Origin: Lewinellaceae bacterium
GTDB taxonomy: Bacteria > Bacteroidota > Bacteroidia > Chitinophagales > Saprospiraceae
DNA: 64,000 nucleotides
NCBI GenBank assembly: GCA_016713985.1
Contig: JADJOD010000021.1
Location: 1-64,000, forward strand
Direction of reading: 5' to 3'
Position numbers and translations under genes: made by a program. The notes under the pieces were generated by a model. It had not been told where the DNA came from. It did not search any database and worked only from the letters and a program-made list of their open reading frames with translations. Below are positions 49,062-58,535 of this stretch, in pieces. The number at the start of each line of letters is the position of its first letter. The stretch's first letter is position 1.

Positions 49062-49207
49062 TCCCGTCGATTATCCTTTTTGTGATAATTTATTCAGCGA
49101 CGGTATACTATGTCAATAAAAAATGGATTACCGACAAATCCGGCCTGGGCTGGGCTTTGATCGTAAATTTTGTCCCGATCATCGGGCTGGCGATGTTTTT
49201 GTTCTGA
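49037..49207 (+). CDS. 56-residue membrane protein, PLDc_N-like
   Basis: Two hydrophobic helices with a short basic loop: LIPSIILFVIIYSATVYYVN, then KKWITDKSG, then WALIVNFVPIIGLAMFLF. The second helix with its Pro and Gly resembles the PLDc_N domain found alone in many small proteins. The ATG at 49037 lies inside the end of the preceding small gene in another frame. Role unknown; probably co-transcribed with the HExxH gene. Confidence 0.55.
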   Translation: MADFKVYLIPSIILFVIIYSATVYYVNKKWITDKSGLGWALIVNFVPIIGLAMFLF

Positions 49208-49319
49208 GGCCGGATAAACGAGTGAGATTGAAGGGGGATAAATCATTGGGGTGACTGAACCTGGTAATACCAAAACCTGTGGCTACTTACTCACTTCGAC
49301 AGGGGGAGCAGACGGTTTC

Positions 49320-50717
49320 TCACAAATGAATCACCTCCCCGTACGCCGCCGCCGCCGCTTCCATCACAGCTTCACTCATGGTCGGGTGGGGGTGGATGGA
49401 CTTGATGATCTCGTGGCCGGTAGTCTCTAATTTGCGGGCGACCACCACTTCGGCGATCAGTTCGGTCACGTTGTAGCCGATCATATGGGCGCCGAGAAAC
49501 TCGCCGTATTTTTTATCAAATATTACTTTTACAAAACCTTCCGGGTGGCCGGATGCTTTTGCTTTTCCGGAGGCCGTGAAAGGGAATTTGCCGACCAATA
49601 CTTCGTATCCGGCGTCTTTGGCGGCTTGCTCGGTGTAGCCGACAGAGGCGATTTCCGGGACGCAGTAGGTGCAGCCCGGCACATTGTTATAATCGATCGG
49701 CTCGGGATGATGGCCGGCAATGGCTTCCACACAGGTGATGGCCTCTGCGCTGGCTAAGTGTGCAAGTGCCTGGGTGGCCAAAACGTCGCCGATGGCGTAA
49801 ATGCCCGGTACATTGGTGCGGAAATAATCGTCCACTTTGATGAATCCCCGGTCCGTGGCAACGCCGACGTCTTCCAAGCCGATGTTTTCCGTATTGGGGG
49901 TCACGCCGGCCGCGCTGAGCACCACGTCGCACAGGATGGTTTCCGTTTTGCCGTCCTTGCGGTTTTTCATGTTCACTTTGATCTCCTTGCCGCCGGTGTC
50001 GACACTTTCCACCGCCCAGCCGCCGTAAACTTTAATGCCTTTCCGGGTATAAATTTTGCCGAGTTCTTTGGAAATATCCGGGTCTTCACGTGGCACAAGG
50101 CCTTGTTCCAGGAATTCTACGATGCTCACCTCGGTGCCGAGGGTGTGGTAAAAATACCCGAATTCAACGCCGATGGCGCCGGCGCCGACCACCACCATCC
50201 GTTTGGGCTGGCTGTCGAGGCTCATGGCTTTGCGGTATTCGATGATCTTCTTGCCGTCGATAGGCAGGTTGGGCAGTTCCTTGGCCCGCCCGCCGGTAGC
50301 AACGATGATGTGTTTGGCGGTGTATTCCGTCACTTTGCCTTCTGCGTCGGTGACGGCGACGACCGGGCCTTTGGCAAGTTTTGCGCTGCCCATGATCACC
50401 GTGATCTTGTTCTTTTTCATCAGGAACTGCACACCTTTGCTCATGCCTTCGGCCACGCCGCGGCTGCGTTTGATGACGGCGCCGAAGTCGGCGGACGACT
50501 TGCCGACTTGTATCCCGAAATCCTGCGCGTGATTCAGGTATTCGAACACCTGGGCGCTTTTCAGCAGGGCTTTGGTTGGAATACAGCCCCAGTTGAGGCA
50601 AATCCCTCCAAGGCTTTCGCGTTCGACGATGGCGGTATTCAGCCCCAGTTGGGATGCGCGGATGGCAGCCACATAACCGCCGGGGCCGCTTCCTATGACG
50701 ATGAGATCAAAATTCAT
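49320..50717 (-). CDS. lpdA: Dihydrolipoyl dehydrogenase
   Basis: 465 residues, standard size. FAD motif VIGSGPGGYVAAIRASQLG at the N-terminus, redox disulfide GGICLNWGCIPTKAL (Cys 40 and 45), NAD motif VVVGAGAIGVEFGYFY, second FAD motif GIYAIGDVLATQALAHLASA, and the C-terminal IHPHPTMSEAVMEA with the catalytic His. It re-oxidises dihydrolipoamide of the 2-oxoacid dehydrogenase or glycine-cleavage complexes. Those complexes are not encoded in this window. Confidence 0.95.
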   Translation of the reverse strand: MNFDLIVIGSGPGGYVAAIRASQLGLNTAIVERESLGGICLNWGCIPTKALLKSAQVFEYLNHAQDFGIQVGKSSADFGAVIKRSRGVAEGMSKGVQFLMKKNKITVIMGSAKLAKGPVVAVTDAEGKVTEYTAKHIIVATGGRAKELPNLPIDGKKIIEYRKAMSLDSQPKRMVVVGAGAIGVEFGYFYHTLGTEVSIVEFLEQGLVPREDPDISKELGKIYTRKGIKVYGGWAVESVDTGGKEIKVNMKNRKDGKTETILCDVVLSAAGVTPNTENIGLEDVGVATDRGFIKVDDYFRTNVPGIYAIGDVLATQALAHLASAEAITCVEAIAGHHPEPIDYNNVPGCTYCVPEIASVGYTEQAAKDAGYEVLVGKFPFTASGKAKASGHPEGFVKVIFDKKYGEFLGAHMIGYNVTELIAEVVVARKLETTGHEIIKSIHPHPTMSEAVMEAAAAAYGEVIHL

Positions 50718-50801
50718 GGATCGTTATTTTATTGGTCTGTGCCAGTTACGGGTGATGGGTCGGAAGGCTCGTTGTTGAAATATAATTTGGTTTTGACGGC
50801 G

Positions 50802-50809
50802 CAAATATA
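50802..50809 (-). promoter_or_regulatory. Candidate -7 box TATATTTG for lpdA
   Basis: An exact TAnnTTTG match on the minus strand, about 85 bases before the lpdA start. A -33 TTG at the right spacing is not clear. Confidence 0.4.
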
Positions 50810-50991
50810 TGGCTTGGCAGCAATTTTTTTGAAATTCGTGGCCGTTGCCATATTTCAACGCAAAAGTGGGAGCGAAGTTTAGCCGGGCTGCCGCTTTTAC
50901 CCGTGTTAAATTTGTTAATGGGTTCGGCTCCTGTAAACCCTGTTATTTACTTCGCAAAAGTCTTGCTTCACCTCCAAACCATCAACCCGTT

Positions 50992-52590
50992 ATGAAACTA
51001 TTTCTATGTATCCTGCTGCTTTTTTTCACTTTCCCGGTCTGGGCACAAACCGCTTCTGGAAAACTTCGGGTGCAGATGAGCGCTCCTTTTGAAAACGAAC
51101 GCAAAAGAACCTACGTCAGCGATATGTTCCTCGACAGTGCCGGACATATCTGTGTGGTAAAGTCGGAAGACAAAATCACGGTCGGTGAAGTGCTGGTCGG
51201 TTCTGTTGCCAATAAAAACCCGACCTTATTGATTGAAAAATACGACCGGGACCTGAAACAAATCTACTCCCTGCCGCTGGCGACCGGCGAGCAGAGCGGC
51301 CCGACCGTGTACTACAACGGCGTGTATGTGGTTAATAAACACCCGTATTTTTTCTCCTCATTTTTTGATAAAGAACAGGATATCAAGTTTTTATACCGGC
51401 ACGAACTGACAGAAAAAGGCCGGCTGACAAAAGCGGTCAAAGTAGTCGAACAAGAATCAAAAAAGGGGGGAGGGCGTTTCAATATCCTGTTTTCTCCCGA
51501 CAGTACACTGCTGGCGGTGGTCAGCCGACCGGCAGTAAAAGGCAAAAAACCGGAAGAATTGTCGTTTCAGGTGTTTGACGGAAATTTCCGGCTGGTTCGG
51601 GAAGGCGCCACCACTTTTCCCTACATCAGCCGGGACATGGATATTCAGGGGCTCAGCCTGACGAACCAGGGCGATTTCAGCGCCGTGGTATCCTATGAAC
51701 ACGATAAAGACGTCCGAAAATTTGCCCAGGACATATTTGTTTTCCCGGTGGGTGAAAAGGAGCCGCGCCGGATAACCTTCGACCTGGGTGAACATTATAT
51801 GCTTGATTATCAGGTTGTTCCCGATAAAACCGGAAACTTGTATTGTGTCGGTCTGTACAACGAAGTTTCAAAACGATCAAAATTTAAAAACGGATTACCA
51901 CCGACGTCGCTGGGCACGGTATGGATAAAAATTGACCGCAACACCTGGCAAGCCGGCAAGCCGGTGCTGAACCCTTACCAATCCGGGACCCGGACTTTTA
52001 TGGAGTCGAAGTCGAAGATGGTTTACGGCTACGGGTTTCAGTATTTCCGTATTTTCAAAACCTGGCTGACCGGCGACGGCCGGGTATACCTCGATATGGA
52101 GCAGGACTGGACGACCGAAACCCAGGGCAAAGTGTTGCACAGCGTCAACCACTATTCAGAAATGATCGTTTTGATCGGGTTCGACGCCTCGGGAAAGGTA
52201 TCTGACGAAGTCATCGTGCCCCACAAAATCACCGGCGGCGGCACGATACAGGGTTTGTATCACGCCGTCGTGCGCAAAGGCGACACGTTTTATTTTATTT
52301 ACAACGACAACGCCAAAAACTTCCGGAAGCAATTCGACACGGTAAAAGATATCGATGCTGTGGTGGCGCCGGGCTCCTCCGGCATACCGTTAAAAAGTAA
52401 CAAACCCCACGTGGTGATGTGTACGGTGGACCCAAAAGGCAAAAAGACCTTCGATTCCGTGTTCGACTTCAAGGAAGTGGAAGTATTTCTGCACACCCCC
52501 GACGTACTGGAACTCGGCCCGGGGCAATTGCTGGTGGCGGGCAGCTACGGTCGCGATTTCAGGCTGTTTAAAATGGAAGTTTCGGAATAG
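50992..52590 (+). CDS. Secreted protein of unknown function
   Basis: 532 residues from the ATG at 50992, which opens a signal peptide (LFLCILLLFFTFPVWAQ); the longer frame upstream is not supported. The mature part has repeated short-strand blocks (HICVVKSEDKITVGEVL, RFNILFSPDSTLLAVVS, FDLGEHYMLDYQVVPD), like a beta-propeller. No sorting domain or barrel end is seen, so it is probably periplasmic or released. I recognise no named family. It converges closely with the MFS gene. Confidence 0.6.
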   Translation: MKLFLCILLLFFTFPVWAQTASGKLRVQMSAPFENERKRTYVSDMFLDSAGHICVVKSEDKITVGEVLVGSVANKNPTLLIEKYDRDLKQIYSLPLATGEQSGPTVYYNGVYVVNKHPYFFSSFFDKEQDIKFLYRHELTEKGRLTKAVKVVEQESKKGGGRFNILFSPDSTLLAVVSRPAVKGKKPEELSFQVFDGNFRLVREGATTFPYISRDMDIQGLSLTNQGDFSAVVSYEHDKDVRKFAQDIFVFPVGEKEPRRITFDLGEHYMLDYQVVPDKTGNLYCVGLYNEVSKRSKFKNGLPPTSLGTVWIKIDRNTWQAGKPVLNPYQSGTRTFMESKSKMVYGYGFQYFRIFKTWLTGDGRVYLDMEQDWTTETQGKVLHSVNHYSEMIVLIGFDASGKVSDEVIVPHKITGGGTIQGLYHAVVRKGDTFYFIYNDNAKNFRKQFDTVKDIDAVVAPGSSGIPLKSNKPHVVMCTVDPKGKKTFDSVFDFKEVEVFLHTPDVLELGPGQLLVAGSYGRDFRLFKMEVSE

Positions 52591-52593
52591 GGG

Positions 52594-53841
52594 TCAGATC
52601 GTTTCCACATAATCCATGTCCCGGTCGAACGTATCCTTCATGCCGTATAAGGCCAGAAACGCAATGCCGAGGCAAACTGCGCCGACGATATAACCGGCGG
52701 TGATGACGCTGCCCGTCACTGCGGCGCCTTTCAGATATTTAAACGATTCATTAATAGGCACTTGCATTCCCCTGGCAAAGTTCGGCACAGAGGTGGCGAC
52801 CGTGGAGCGCATGTTGGTGCCGAACTGTTCCGCGCCGATGGTTACAAAAATCACCCAGAAACCGACTGAAAACCCGAGCAGGAAATGGCAGAGATAAAAC
52901 ATCGCCGGATTCGAAAAGGGCAGGGCCAGGTATGCCAGAATCGCCACTACATCGAGTGCCAGGAACAAGGCCATTACTTTTACCCGGCTGCGCAAGTACT
53001 GACTCAATAGCCCGGATGCCAGGTCGCCGAGGATCAAACCCGAATAACAGATGGCGATGGCGTTTGGCGCTAATATGCCCTCTAACCCTTTGGCCCGGCC
53101 GAATTCGGGCGCCAGCATCACCAGCACACCCACTACAAACCAGGTGGAAGTGCCGATAAAAATGCAGCGCAGGAAACGGGTGAACCGCTCCCAACTGTTG
53201 AACAAGGCAAAAAAATTGCCCCGGCTGATGTGTGATTGCGCCTGGACGTTCCGGAAAATGCCGGATTCGGAAACGCTGATCCGTATGATCAACAGCAGAA
53301 CACCTAGGCCACCGCCGATAAAGTAACAGGCGCGCCATTCAAAAAAATGCTCGATCACCCAGGCCAGCAGCGCCCCGGAAAGCCCTACGCTGGCCACCAG
53401 CATGGTGCCGAGGCCGCGTTTTTCCTTGGGCAACACCTCCGAAACGAGCGTAATGCCTGCCCCCAGTTCACCCGCCAGCCCGATACCTGCGAGGAGCCGG
53501 TAAAAGGCATAGTCGCCGTATCCGCTTGCAAAACCGTTGAGAATGTTGGCGATAGAATACAAGGCGATGGAAAAATAAAGCACCCGCACCCGGCCCAGTT
53601 TATCGCCCAGTACGCCCCAGAGGATACCGCCGACAAGCATGCCGCCCATTTGCCAGTTTTGCAGGGAAAGTCCTTTGTCCGTCAGGTCCTGACCGCTGAA
53701 ACCGAGGTCAGTGAGGCTTTTCACCCGCACAAACCCGAAGAGCAGCAGGTCGTAAATGTCCACGAAGTAGCCGAGCGCAGCGACGATGACGGCGGCGTTG
53801 AGGATATTTACCGGCTGAGAGAGGTTGGTTTTCTCGTCCAT
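52594..53841 (-). CDS. MFS transporter
   Basis: 415 residues, twelve predicted helices. The conserved loop after helix 2 is GVLGDKLGRVRVLYFS, and the equivalent charged loop between helices 4 and 5 contains EVLPKEKRGLGT, as in metabolite:proton symporters (sugar or carboxylate type). The cargo cannot be read from sequence. It is upstream neighbour-less on its strand apart from the dicarboxylate carrier 68 bases before it; the two may be co-expressed. Confidence 0.85.
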   Translation of the reverse strand: MDEKTNLSQPVNILNAAVIVAALGYFVDIYDLLLFGFVRVKSLTDLGFSGQDLTDKGLSLQNWQMGGMLVGGILWGVLGDKLGRVRVLYFSIALYSIANILNGFASGYGDYAFYRLLAGIGLAGELGAGITLVSEVLPKEKRGLGTMLVASVGLSGALLAWVIEHFFEWRACYFIGGGLGVLLLIIRISVSESGIFRNVQAQSHISRGNFFALFNSWERFTRFLRCIFIGTSTWFVVGVLVMLAPEFGRAKGLEGILAPNAIAICYSGLILGDLASGLLSQYLRSRVKVMALFLALDVVAILAYLALPFSNPAMFYLCHFLLGFSVGFWVIFVTIGAEQFGTNMRSTVATSVPNFARGMQVPINESFKYLKGAAVTGSVITAGYIVGAVCLGIAFLALYGMKDTFDRDMDYVETI

Positions 53842-53908
53842 TTTTTGATTCTAAAAAATTGATTTTCAAACTTGCAGAGCAGGCAGATTCCGACCAAATG
53901 ACAAAAAA

Positions 53909-55366
53909 TCAAAACAACTCCGCCTTCTCGTCATCAAACTCGCCTTCCCACCGAGCCACCACCGCCGAAGCCAGGCAATTGCCGATCAGGTTGGTGCAGG
54001 TGCGCCCCATGTCCATCAACGCATCCACGCCAAGAATAATGGCGATGGGCCACTCGGGGATGCCGAATTGCAGCACGGTAGCAGTCAGGATGACGAGTGA
54101 AGCACGTGGCACTGCGGCCACTCCCTTAGAAGTGAGCAATAGTGTGGCCATGAGTATCAATTGTTTATCCCAGGTAAACTGCTCGGTGAGGCCGGCGGCC
54201 TGAATACAAAACATGGAAGCCAGGGCCAGGTAAAGGGTGGAGCCGTCGAGGTTAAAACTGTAGCCCGTCGGCAACACAAAAGAAACGATTTTGCGCGGCA
54301 CGCCGAATTTTTCCATCGCGGTCATGGCCTGCGGCAAAGCGGCTTCCGAACTGGCAGTGGCAAAAGCCAGCGAAGCCGGTTCGTAAATCGCCCGGAAGAA
54401 TTTTTTTATCGGAATCTTGAAAAACAGCAATACGGGTATAAAAACCAGCAGAATAAATACAAACAGCGCCAGATACAGGGTCCCGAGCAGTTTAGCGAGG
54501 TTGACCATTACCCCCAAACCTTTATCGCCGATAGTGGAAGCCAGGGCGCCGCCCACGGCGAACGGCGCGAAGTACATGATAATGCCCACGAACTTGAACA
54601 TCACTTCCGAGAGGGATTCGCACCAGTCCAGCATGATCTTTTTGTGGTGTTCCGAAACCTGCCGCAACCCCAGGGCGAACAACAGGCTGAAAATCACGAT
54701 TTGTAATACCGCGCCTTCGTAAACCATTTTCGCCACGTTTTCCGGGAAAGTGTGCAACACCGTATATCTCCAGTCGAGTTTAAAATCGGGCGGCTTTATG
54801 GTTTGGGTTTTTTCACCGTAAATCAGTTGTACTTCATTTTTTTTCGTGTCCACTTTTGCCTGAAGATCGGAGGCGGGCACCGTCACTTTTTCTCCCGCAG
54901 CTTCGCGCTGAATACCCGCGCCGGCCTGGGTGATGTGAATGGCGACCAACCCGATCACCAGCGCAATGGAAGTAGCCAAAAGAAAATAAGTAAATGCCTT
55001 GGCGGCGATACGTCCCATTTGTTTGGCGCTGCTTTGCCCGGCAATTCCGATAACGAGGGTGGAAAAAAGCAGCGGACCAACAACCGTTTTGATGAGTTTG
55101 ATAAAAATCGTGCTCAACACATCAAAATCTTTGGCGGCTTTACCCATGTCGAGCCCGATTTCAAAACCGATGACCATGCTGATTAATATCCACGTTGTCA
55201 ACGACTTGTTTTTTACGCCGTAGATACACAATGCGCCTACCGCCCACCAGCGCGCGATCAGGAGCACCTGCGGGTCCATGGCAATACCGGCATTGGGCAA
55301 AAGGTGCAGGGCAGCGGCTATGGCAAAACTCAACACGGCCAGCCAGAGGATTTTGTTCGATCTCAT
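53909..55366 (-). CDS. Dicarboxylate/amino acid:cation symporter (DAACS/GltP family)
   Basis: 485 residues. The family core is well kept: the serine-rich re-entrant loop AFATASSEAALPQAM, the helix 7 motif GYSFNLDGSTLYLALASMF and the second hairpin LLLTSKGVAAVPRASLVIL, which together build the substrate and Na+ or H+ sites. A charged, probably periplasmic insert of about 60 residues lies around 155-215 (AAGEKVTVPASDLQAKV). It imports glutamate, aspartate or C4-dicarboxylates. Confidence 0.9.
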   Translation of the reverse strand: MRSNKILWLAVLSFAIAAALHLLPNAGIAMDPQVLLIARWWAVGALCIYGVKNKSLTTWILISMVIGFEIGLDMGKAAKDFDVLSTIFIKLIKTVVGPLLFSTLVIGIAGQSSAKQMGRIAAKAFTYFLLATSIALVIGLVAIHITQAGAGIQREAAGEKVTVPASDLQAKVDTKKNEVQLIYGEKTQTIKPPDFKLDWRYTVLHTFPENVAKMVYEGAVLQIVIFSLLFALGLRQVSEHHKKIMLDWCESLSEVMFKFVGIIMYFAPFAVGGALASTIGDKGLGVMVNLAKLLGTLYLALFVFILLVFIPVLLFFKIPIKKFFRAIYEPASLAFATASSEAALPQAMTAMEKFGVPRKIVSFVLPTGYSFNLDGSTLYLALASMFCIQAAGLTEQFTWDKQLILMATLLLTSKGVAAVPRASLVILTATVLQFGIPEWPIAIILGVDALMDMGRTCTNLIGNCLASAVVARWEGEFDDEKAELF

Positions 55367-55471
55367 ACGGAAGCAGTCATAATTTTTAGGGCGGCAAAAT
55401 ACAACAAGGCCCGGTAGATTGGCGGCAAATAATTTGTTGCACCTTTCCGGCTCCTAAACAATAAAGAATCA

Positions 55472-56062
55472 ATGGAAAATCGCGATGACCAGTCGGGCAA
55501 CGACCCGCAACCCTGGACCGTGCTGGACCGCCGTTATGTGCTCAACCGGCAACCTTACATGACCCTCCGGGAAGACACGGTGCTTTTGCCCGGCGGCGCC
55601 CGTATCGACGACTATTTTGTATTCGAATACCCGGATTGGGTCAATGTGATCGCCGTTACGGAAGACCAAAAATTTGTACTCATCCGGCAATACCGGCACG
55701 GCATCGGGCTGACCCACTTTGAACTGGCAGGTGGGGTTGCCGATCCCGGCGAACCACATCTCGAAGGCGCCCGGCGGGAGTTGCTGGAAGAAACCGGTTA
55801 CGGCGGCGGCGACTGGCAATTGTGGGTGTCGCTGAGCCCCAATCCGGCCACGCATACCAATACCTGCCATATATTTCTGGCAACCGGCGTATACAAGATG
55901 GCCGGGCAGGCGCTGGACGCCACGGAAGAAATAGCTGTTCGGTTGTTGCCTGCGGAAGAAATGCCGGGTATGCTGCGCAACGGCGGCGTTTCGCAGGCCC
56001 TGCATGCAGCGGCGTTGTGGCGGTATTTTGCAGAGTTCGGATTGCCGGGCAGTGTCCGGTAA
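55472..56062 (+). CDS. NUDIX hydrolase, ADP-ribose pyrophosphatase type
   Basis: 196 residues. The NUDIX box G-x5-E-x7-RELLEETGY is complete (GVADPGEPHLEGARRELLEE). The N-terminal part VLDRRYVLNRQPYMTLRED and the segment KFVLIRQYRHGIGLTHFEL are typical of ADP-ribose or nucleoside-diphosphate-sugar pyrophosphatases, which act as dimers. Cytoplasmic. Substrate is inferred from the subfamily look, not proven. Confidence 0.88.
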   Translation: MENRDDQSGNDPQPWTVLDRRYVLNRQPYMTLREDTVLLPGGARIDDYFVFEYPDWVNVIAVTEDQKFVLIRQYRHGIGLTHFELAGGVADPGEPHLEGARRELLEETGYGGGDWQLWVSLSPNPATHTNTCHIFLATGVYKMAGQALDATEEIAVRLLPAEEMPGMLRNGGVSQALHAAALWRYFAEFGLPGSVR

Positions 56063-56139
56063 ATGTATCCCGGACTTTGGGTTGAAAAAAAGGAGAAGCA
56101 TGAATCGAAAAGATTCCTTTGGGGTGCAACGGGAATACC

Positions 56140-56634
56140 TCAAACAACTTCTTGCCCCCGCAATGCGATTTTGAATTTTTCAATCTGACGCCTGTGCCGC
56201 AATATATGCACGATGGCGTGTTCCATAATCTGCTCTATATCATAGACTTGCCCCCAGGATGTTTTCATTTTTCTGGAACAATCGTATTGCTCCAGTTCGT
56301 TCTCGCCAACCGTTTCAAAAACATTCAGGGTATATGCAAAAAAAGCGGCCAGATCTCTTTGGAAATCACCGATGGTCAGATGATATACTTTGCCGGGGCG
56401 CTCTGCGTGTTGGCCTTTCTGGTGCTGAATGGAAACGGCATAACCGAAGCCGCTGCATACCACATGGGCTAAAATAGTCTGGATGGATTTGCAATTGGCG
56501 TCGGCCGTTTTTTCATCGACAATACGGACCAGTTCCTGGTCGGTAACGTCGGCGATCACTTCATGCAGGTCTGCAATAGCCCGTTCGTATTCGTCGAGCA
56601 GGGCGCCGGCGGCGCCGGGTCGGTATGTTTTCAT
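56140..56634 (-). CDS. DinB-family protein
   Basis: 164 residues from the ATG at 56634 (a GTG one codon earlier is possible). The DinB four-helix bundle with its metal-binding His triad is recognisable: ILAHVVCSGFGY for the first, and MEHAIVHILRHRRQIEKF for the last two. The biochemical role of most DinB proteins is unknown; some are thiol-dependent enzymes. It is followed closely on the upstream side by the SMP-30-like gene in the same direction. Confidence 0.8.
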   Translation of the reverse strand: MKTYRPGAAGALLDEYERAIADLHEVIADVTDQELVRIVDEKTADANCKSIQTILAHVVCSGFGYAVSIQHQKGQHAERPGKVYHLTIGDFQRDLAAFFAYTLNVFETVGENELEQYDCSRKMKTSWGQVYDIEQIMEHAIVHILRHRRQIEKFKIALRGQEVV

Positions 56635-56651
56635 CACTTTTATGATTTAGT

Positions 56652-57555
56652 TTAACGTGTAAGTTTTCCCGGTGTATCGCTGCGAAATTTTTCCATCGCT
56701 TTCCGGTCTTGCAAAGTAACGAATACCGTTCGTCCGTCTTTTCCGCCAAACACCAAATTGCTGCATTTTTTTCCTTTCAAGGTGATTTCGCGCAGCAACA
56801 TGCCTTGCGGCGATACGACAGCCACCGTTCCCTTGCCCCCAGCGGGTGATGTACAAATTGCCCGACCGGTCGCATTTCATACCATCCAGGCCGTGATCGG
56901 GAAATTCGATCAACAGGCGTTTGTTCGACACGTTCCCGGCGGCGTCTAAGTCATACTGCCATACCCTGCGTTGAATGCTTTCGTTGACATACAGGCGTTT
57001 TTCGTCCGGGCTGATCTCTACGCCGTTGGTGGAGCCCATGCCCGATTCGAGCAGAACGGCGCGGCCGTCGGGTTCGACACGCCAGAGTTGCCCGCTGCCG
57101 TCCGACCATTTCGGATCGGATGCAAAAACCTGGTCTTTTGAATTGATACACAGGTCATTGGGTTGATTAAAACGTTTGTCGTGGCAAAAAACACTGACTT
57201 TGCCTTCGGGCATATTGACTTTCAATACGTTGTGTTGGGGAAAATCCGCCAGCAACATGTTGCCTTTGCTGTCGAACTGAATGCTGTTGGCGATGCTGCC
57301 GGCCGGTAATTCGATAAACAATTCGCAGGAACCATCGCGGTGTACCTTGCCGATCGTGCCGTCGCGCAGGTAATTGACGACGAATAATTGGCCGTTTTTG
57401 TCGAAAGCCGGGCCTTCGATGTTTTGAGAAAACAGATTTTCGGCTGTGAAATCTGTCGCAAGGAATAAACTATCCTCCGGCAAGCGGGTTGTGCAGAAGA
57501 AATTGATTACAAACAGTGAAACGTATAAGGCGACAAGCCGCGTCTTATTTACCAT
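56652..57555 (-). CDS. SMP-30/gluconolactonase-like secreted propeller (one frameshift)
   Basis: An N-terminal hydrophobic helix (VALYVSLFVINFFC) suggests export or a lipoprotein. Propeller blades with the SMP-30 pattern follow: FDKNGQLFVVNYLRDG, SNGVEISPDEKRLYVNES and GLDGMKCDRSGNLYITRWG. After that an extra base at 56828-56829 breaks the frame; the next one reads LLREITLKGKKCSNLVFGG and stops at 56652, completing the last blade at about 300 residues. Such enzymes open sugar lactones or bind calcium; the exact substrate is unknown. Confidence 0.82.
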
Positions 57556-57581
57556 CGGATAGCATTTTAAAAAATAGACAC

Positions 57582-58517
57582 ATGAAAAAGCAAAAATTGC
57601 TGAAAGCCACGAAGATATTGGTTGCCCTGGTATTGGTTTTTGCCATCCTGGTGGCTTTTGTGGTGGAAAACGTGCTGCCTTACTCCGGCATCAAACCCTT
57701 CCGGATGATACCGGCTGAAAATGCCTGGCGCTTCCCGCGCGGGTATGCGCCGGAAAACTACGACCTCGCGGGCATAAAGATAAACATACCGGCAAAAGAT
57801 GGCGTCAACCTGAGCGGCTGGTTCCTTTCCGGCGAAACAAACCCGGCGAAAGCGACAGTTATCATTTTACACGGCATCGGTGCGTGCAAAGAAACACAGT
57901 TTGAACGGGCAAAAATACTGACGCAGCAGGGATACAACAGCGTGGTGCTTGACCTGCGCGCACACGGCGAAAGCGGCGGCGATTATTGCACCTTCGGTTA
58001 CCATGAAAAATACGACATTCAGGCTGTGGTGGATTCGGTGTTACCAATGACGGGTGGCAAACCGGTCGGTATCTGGGGCGCTTCCCTCGGCGGGGCCGTG
58101 GCCCTGCAGGCGATGGAACTCGATCAGCGCATTGCTTTCGGCGTCATCGAAAGCACCTTTGACGAGTTCGAAAAAGTGGCGATGGAATACGGCGCTGACA
58201 TGATGTTCGGACTTAAAAGTAAATGGCTCACGAACCGGGTGTTGAACAAATCGGGCAATATCGCCCGTTTCGACCCACAATCGGTGAAACCGGTGGTTTC
58301 CGCCGCCGCTATTCATCGCCCCGTGCTGTTTATGCATGGCGACCGCGATAACAAAATACCGATCGAGTTCAATCTTCGCAACTATAACGCGGTTCAATCT
58401 GATGAAAAACAATGGATTACAGTGAAAAACGCCGGTCATAACAACCTGTGGCACGCACAGGGTTCCGATCTGAAAGTGCGGGTGCTGACATTTTTACAGC
58501 AGGCGATTGCCCCTTGA
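57582..58517 (+). CDS. Membrane-anchored alpha/beta hydrolase
   Basis: 311 residues from the ATG at 57582. One N-terminal membrane helix (ILVALVLVFAILVAFVV) anchors it, with the hydrolase fold outside. The oxyanion motif is VIILHGIGACKETQ, the nucleophile elbow GIWGASLGGAVAL (Ser), the acid is in LFMHGDRDNKIP and the His in VKNAGHNNLWH. This set is typical of the BAAT/prolyl-oligopeptidase-like esterase group. Substrate unknown. Confidence 0.85.
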   Translation: MKKQKLLKATKILVALVLVFAILVAFVVENVLPYSGIKPFRMIPAENAWRFPRGYAPENYDLAGIKINIPAKDGVNLSGWFLSGETNPAKATVIILHGIGACKETQFERAKILTQQGYNSVVLDLRAHGESGGDYCTFGYHEKYDIQAVVDSVLPMTGGKPVGIWGASLGGAVALQAMELDQRIAFGVIESTFDEFEKVAMEYGADMMFGLKSKWLTNRVLNKSGNIARFDPQSVKPVVSAAAIHRPVLFMHGDRDNKIPIEFNLRNYNAVQSDEKQWITVKNAGHNNLWHAQGSDLKVRVLTFLQQAIAP

Positions 58518-58535
58518 TTCTAGAATTTGTATTAC

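Noticed and set aside
49758..50882. 374-codon open frame antisense to lpdA
   Set aside because: Shadow of a strongly recognised gene; low-complexity His/Phe/Gly-rich product.
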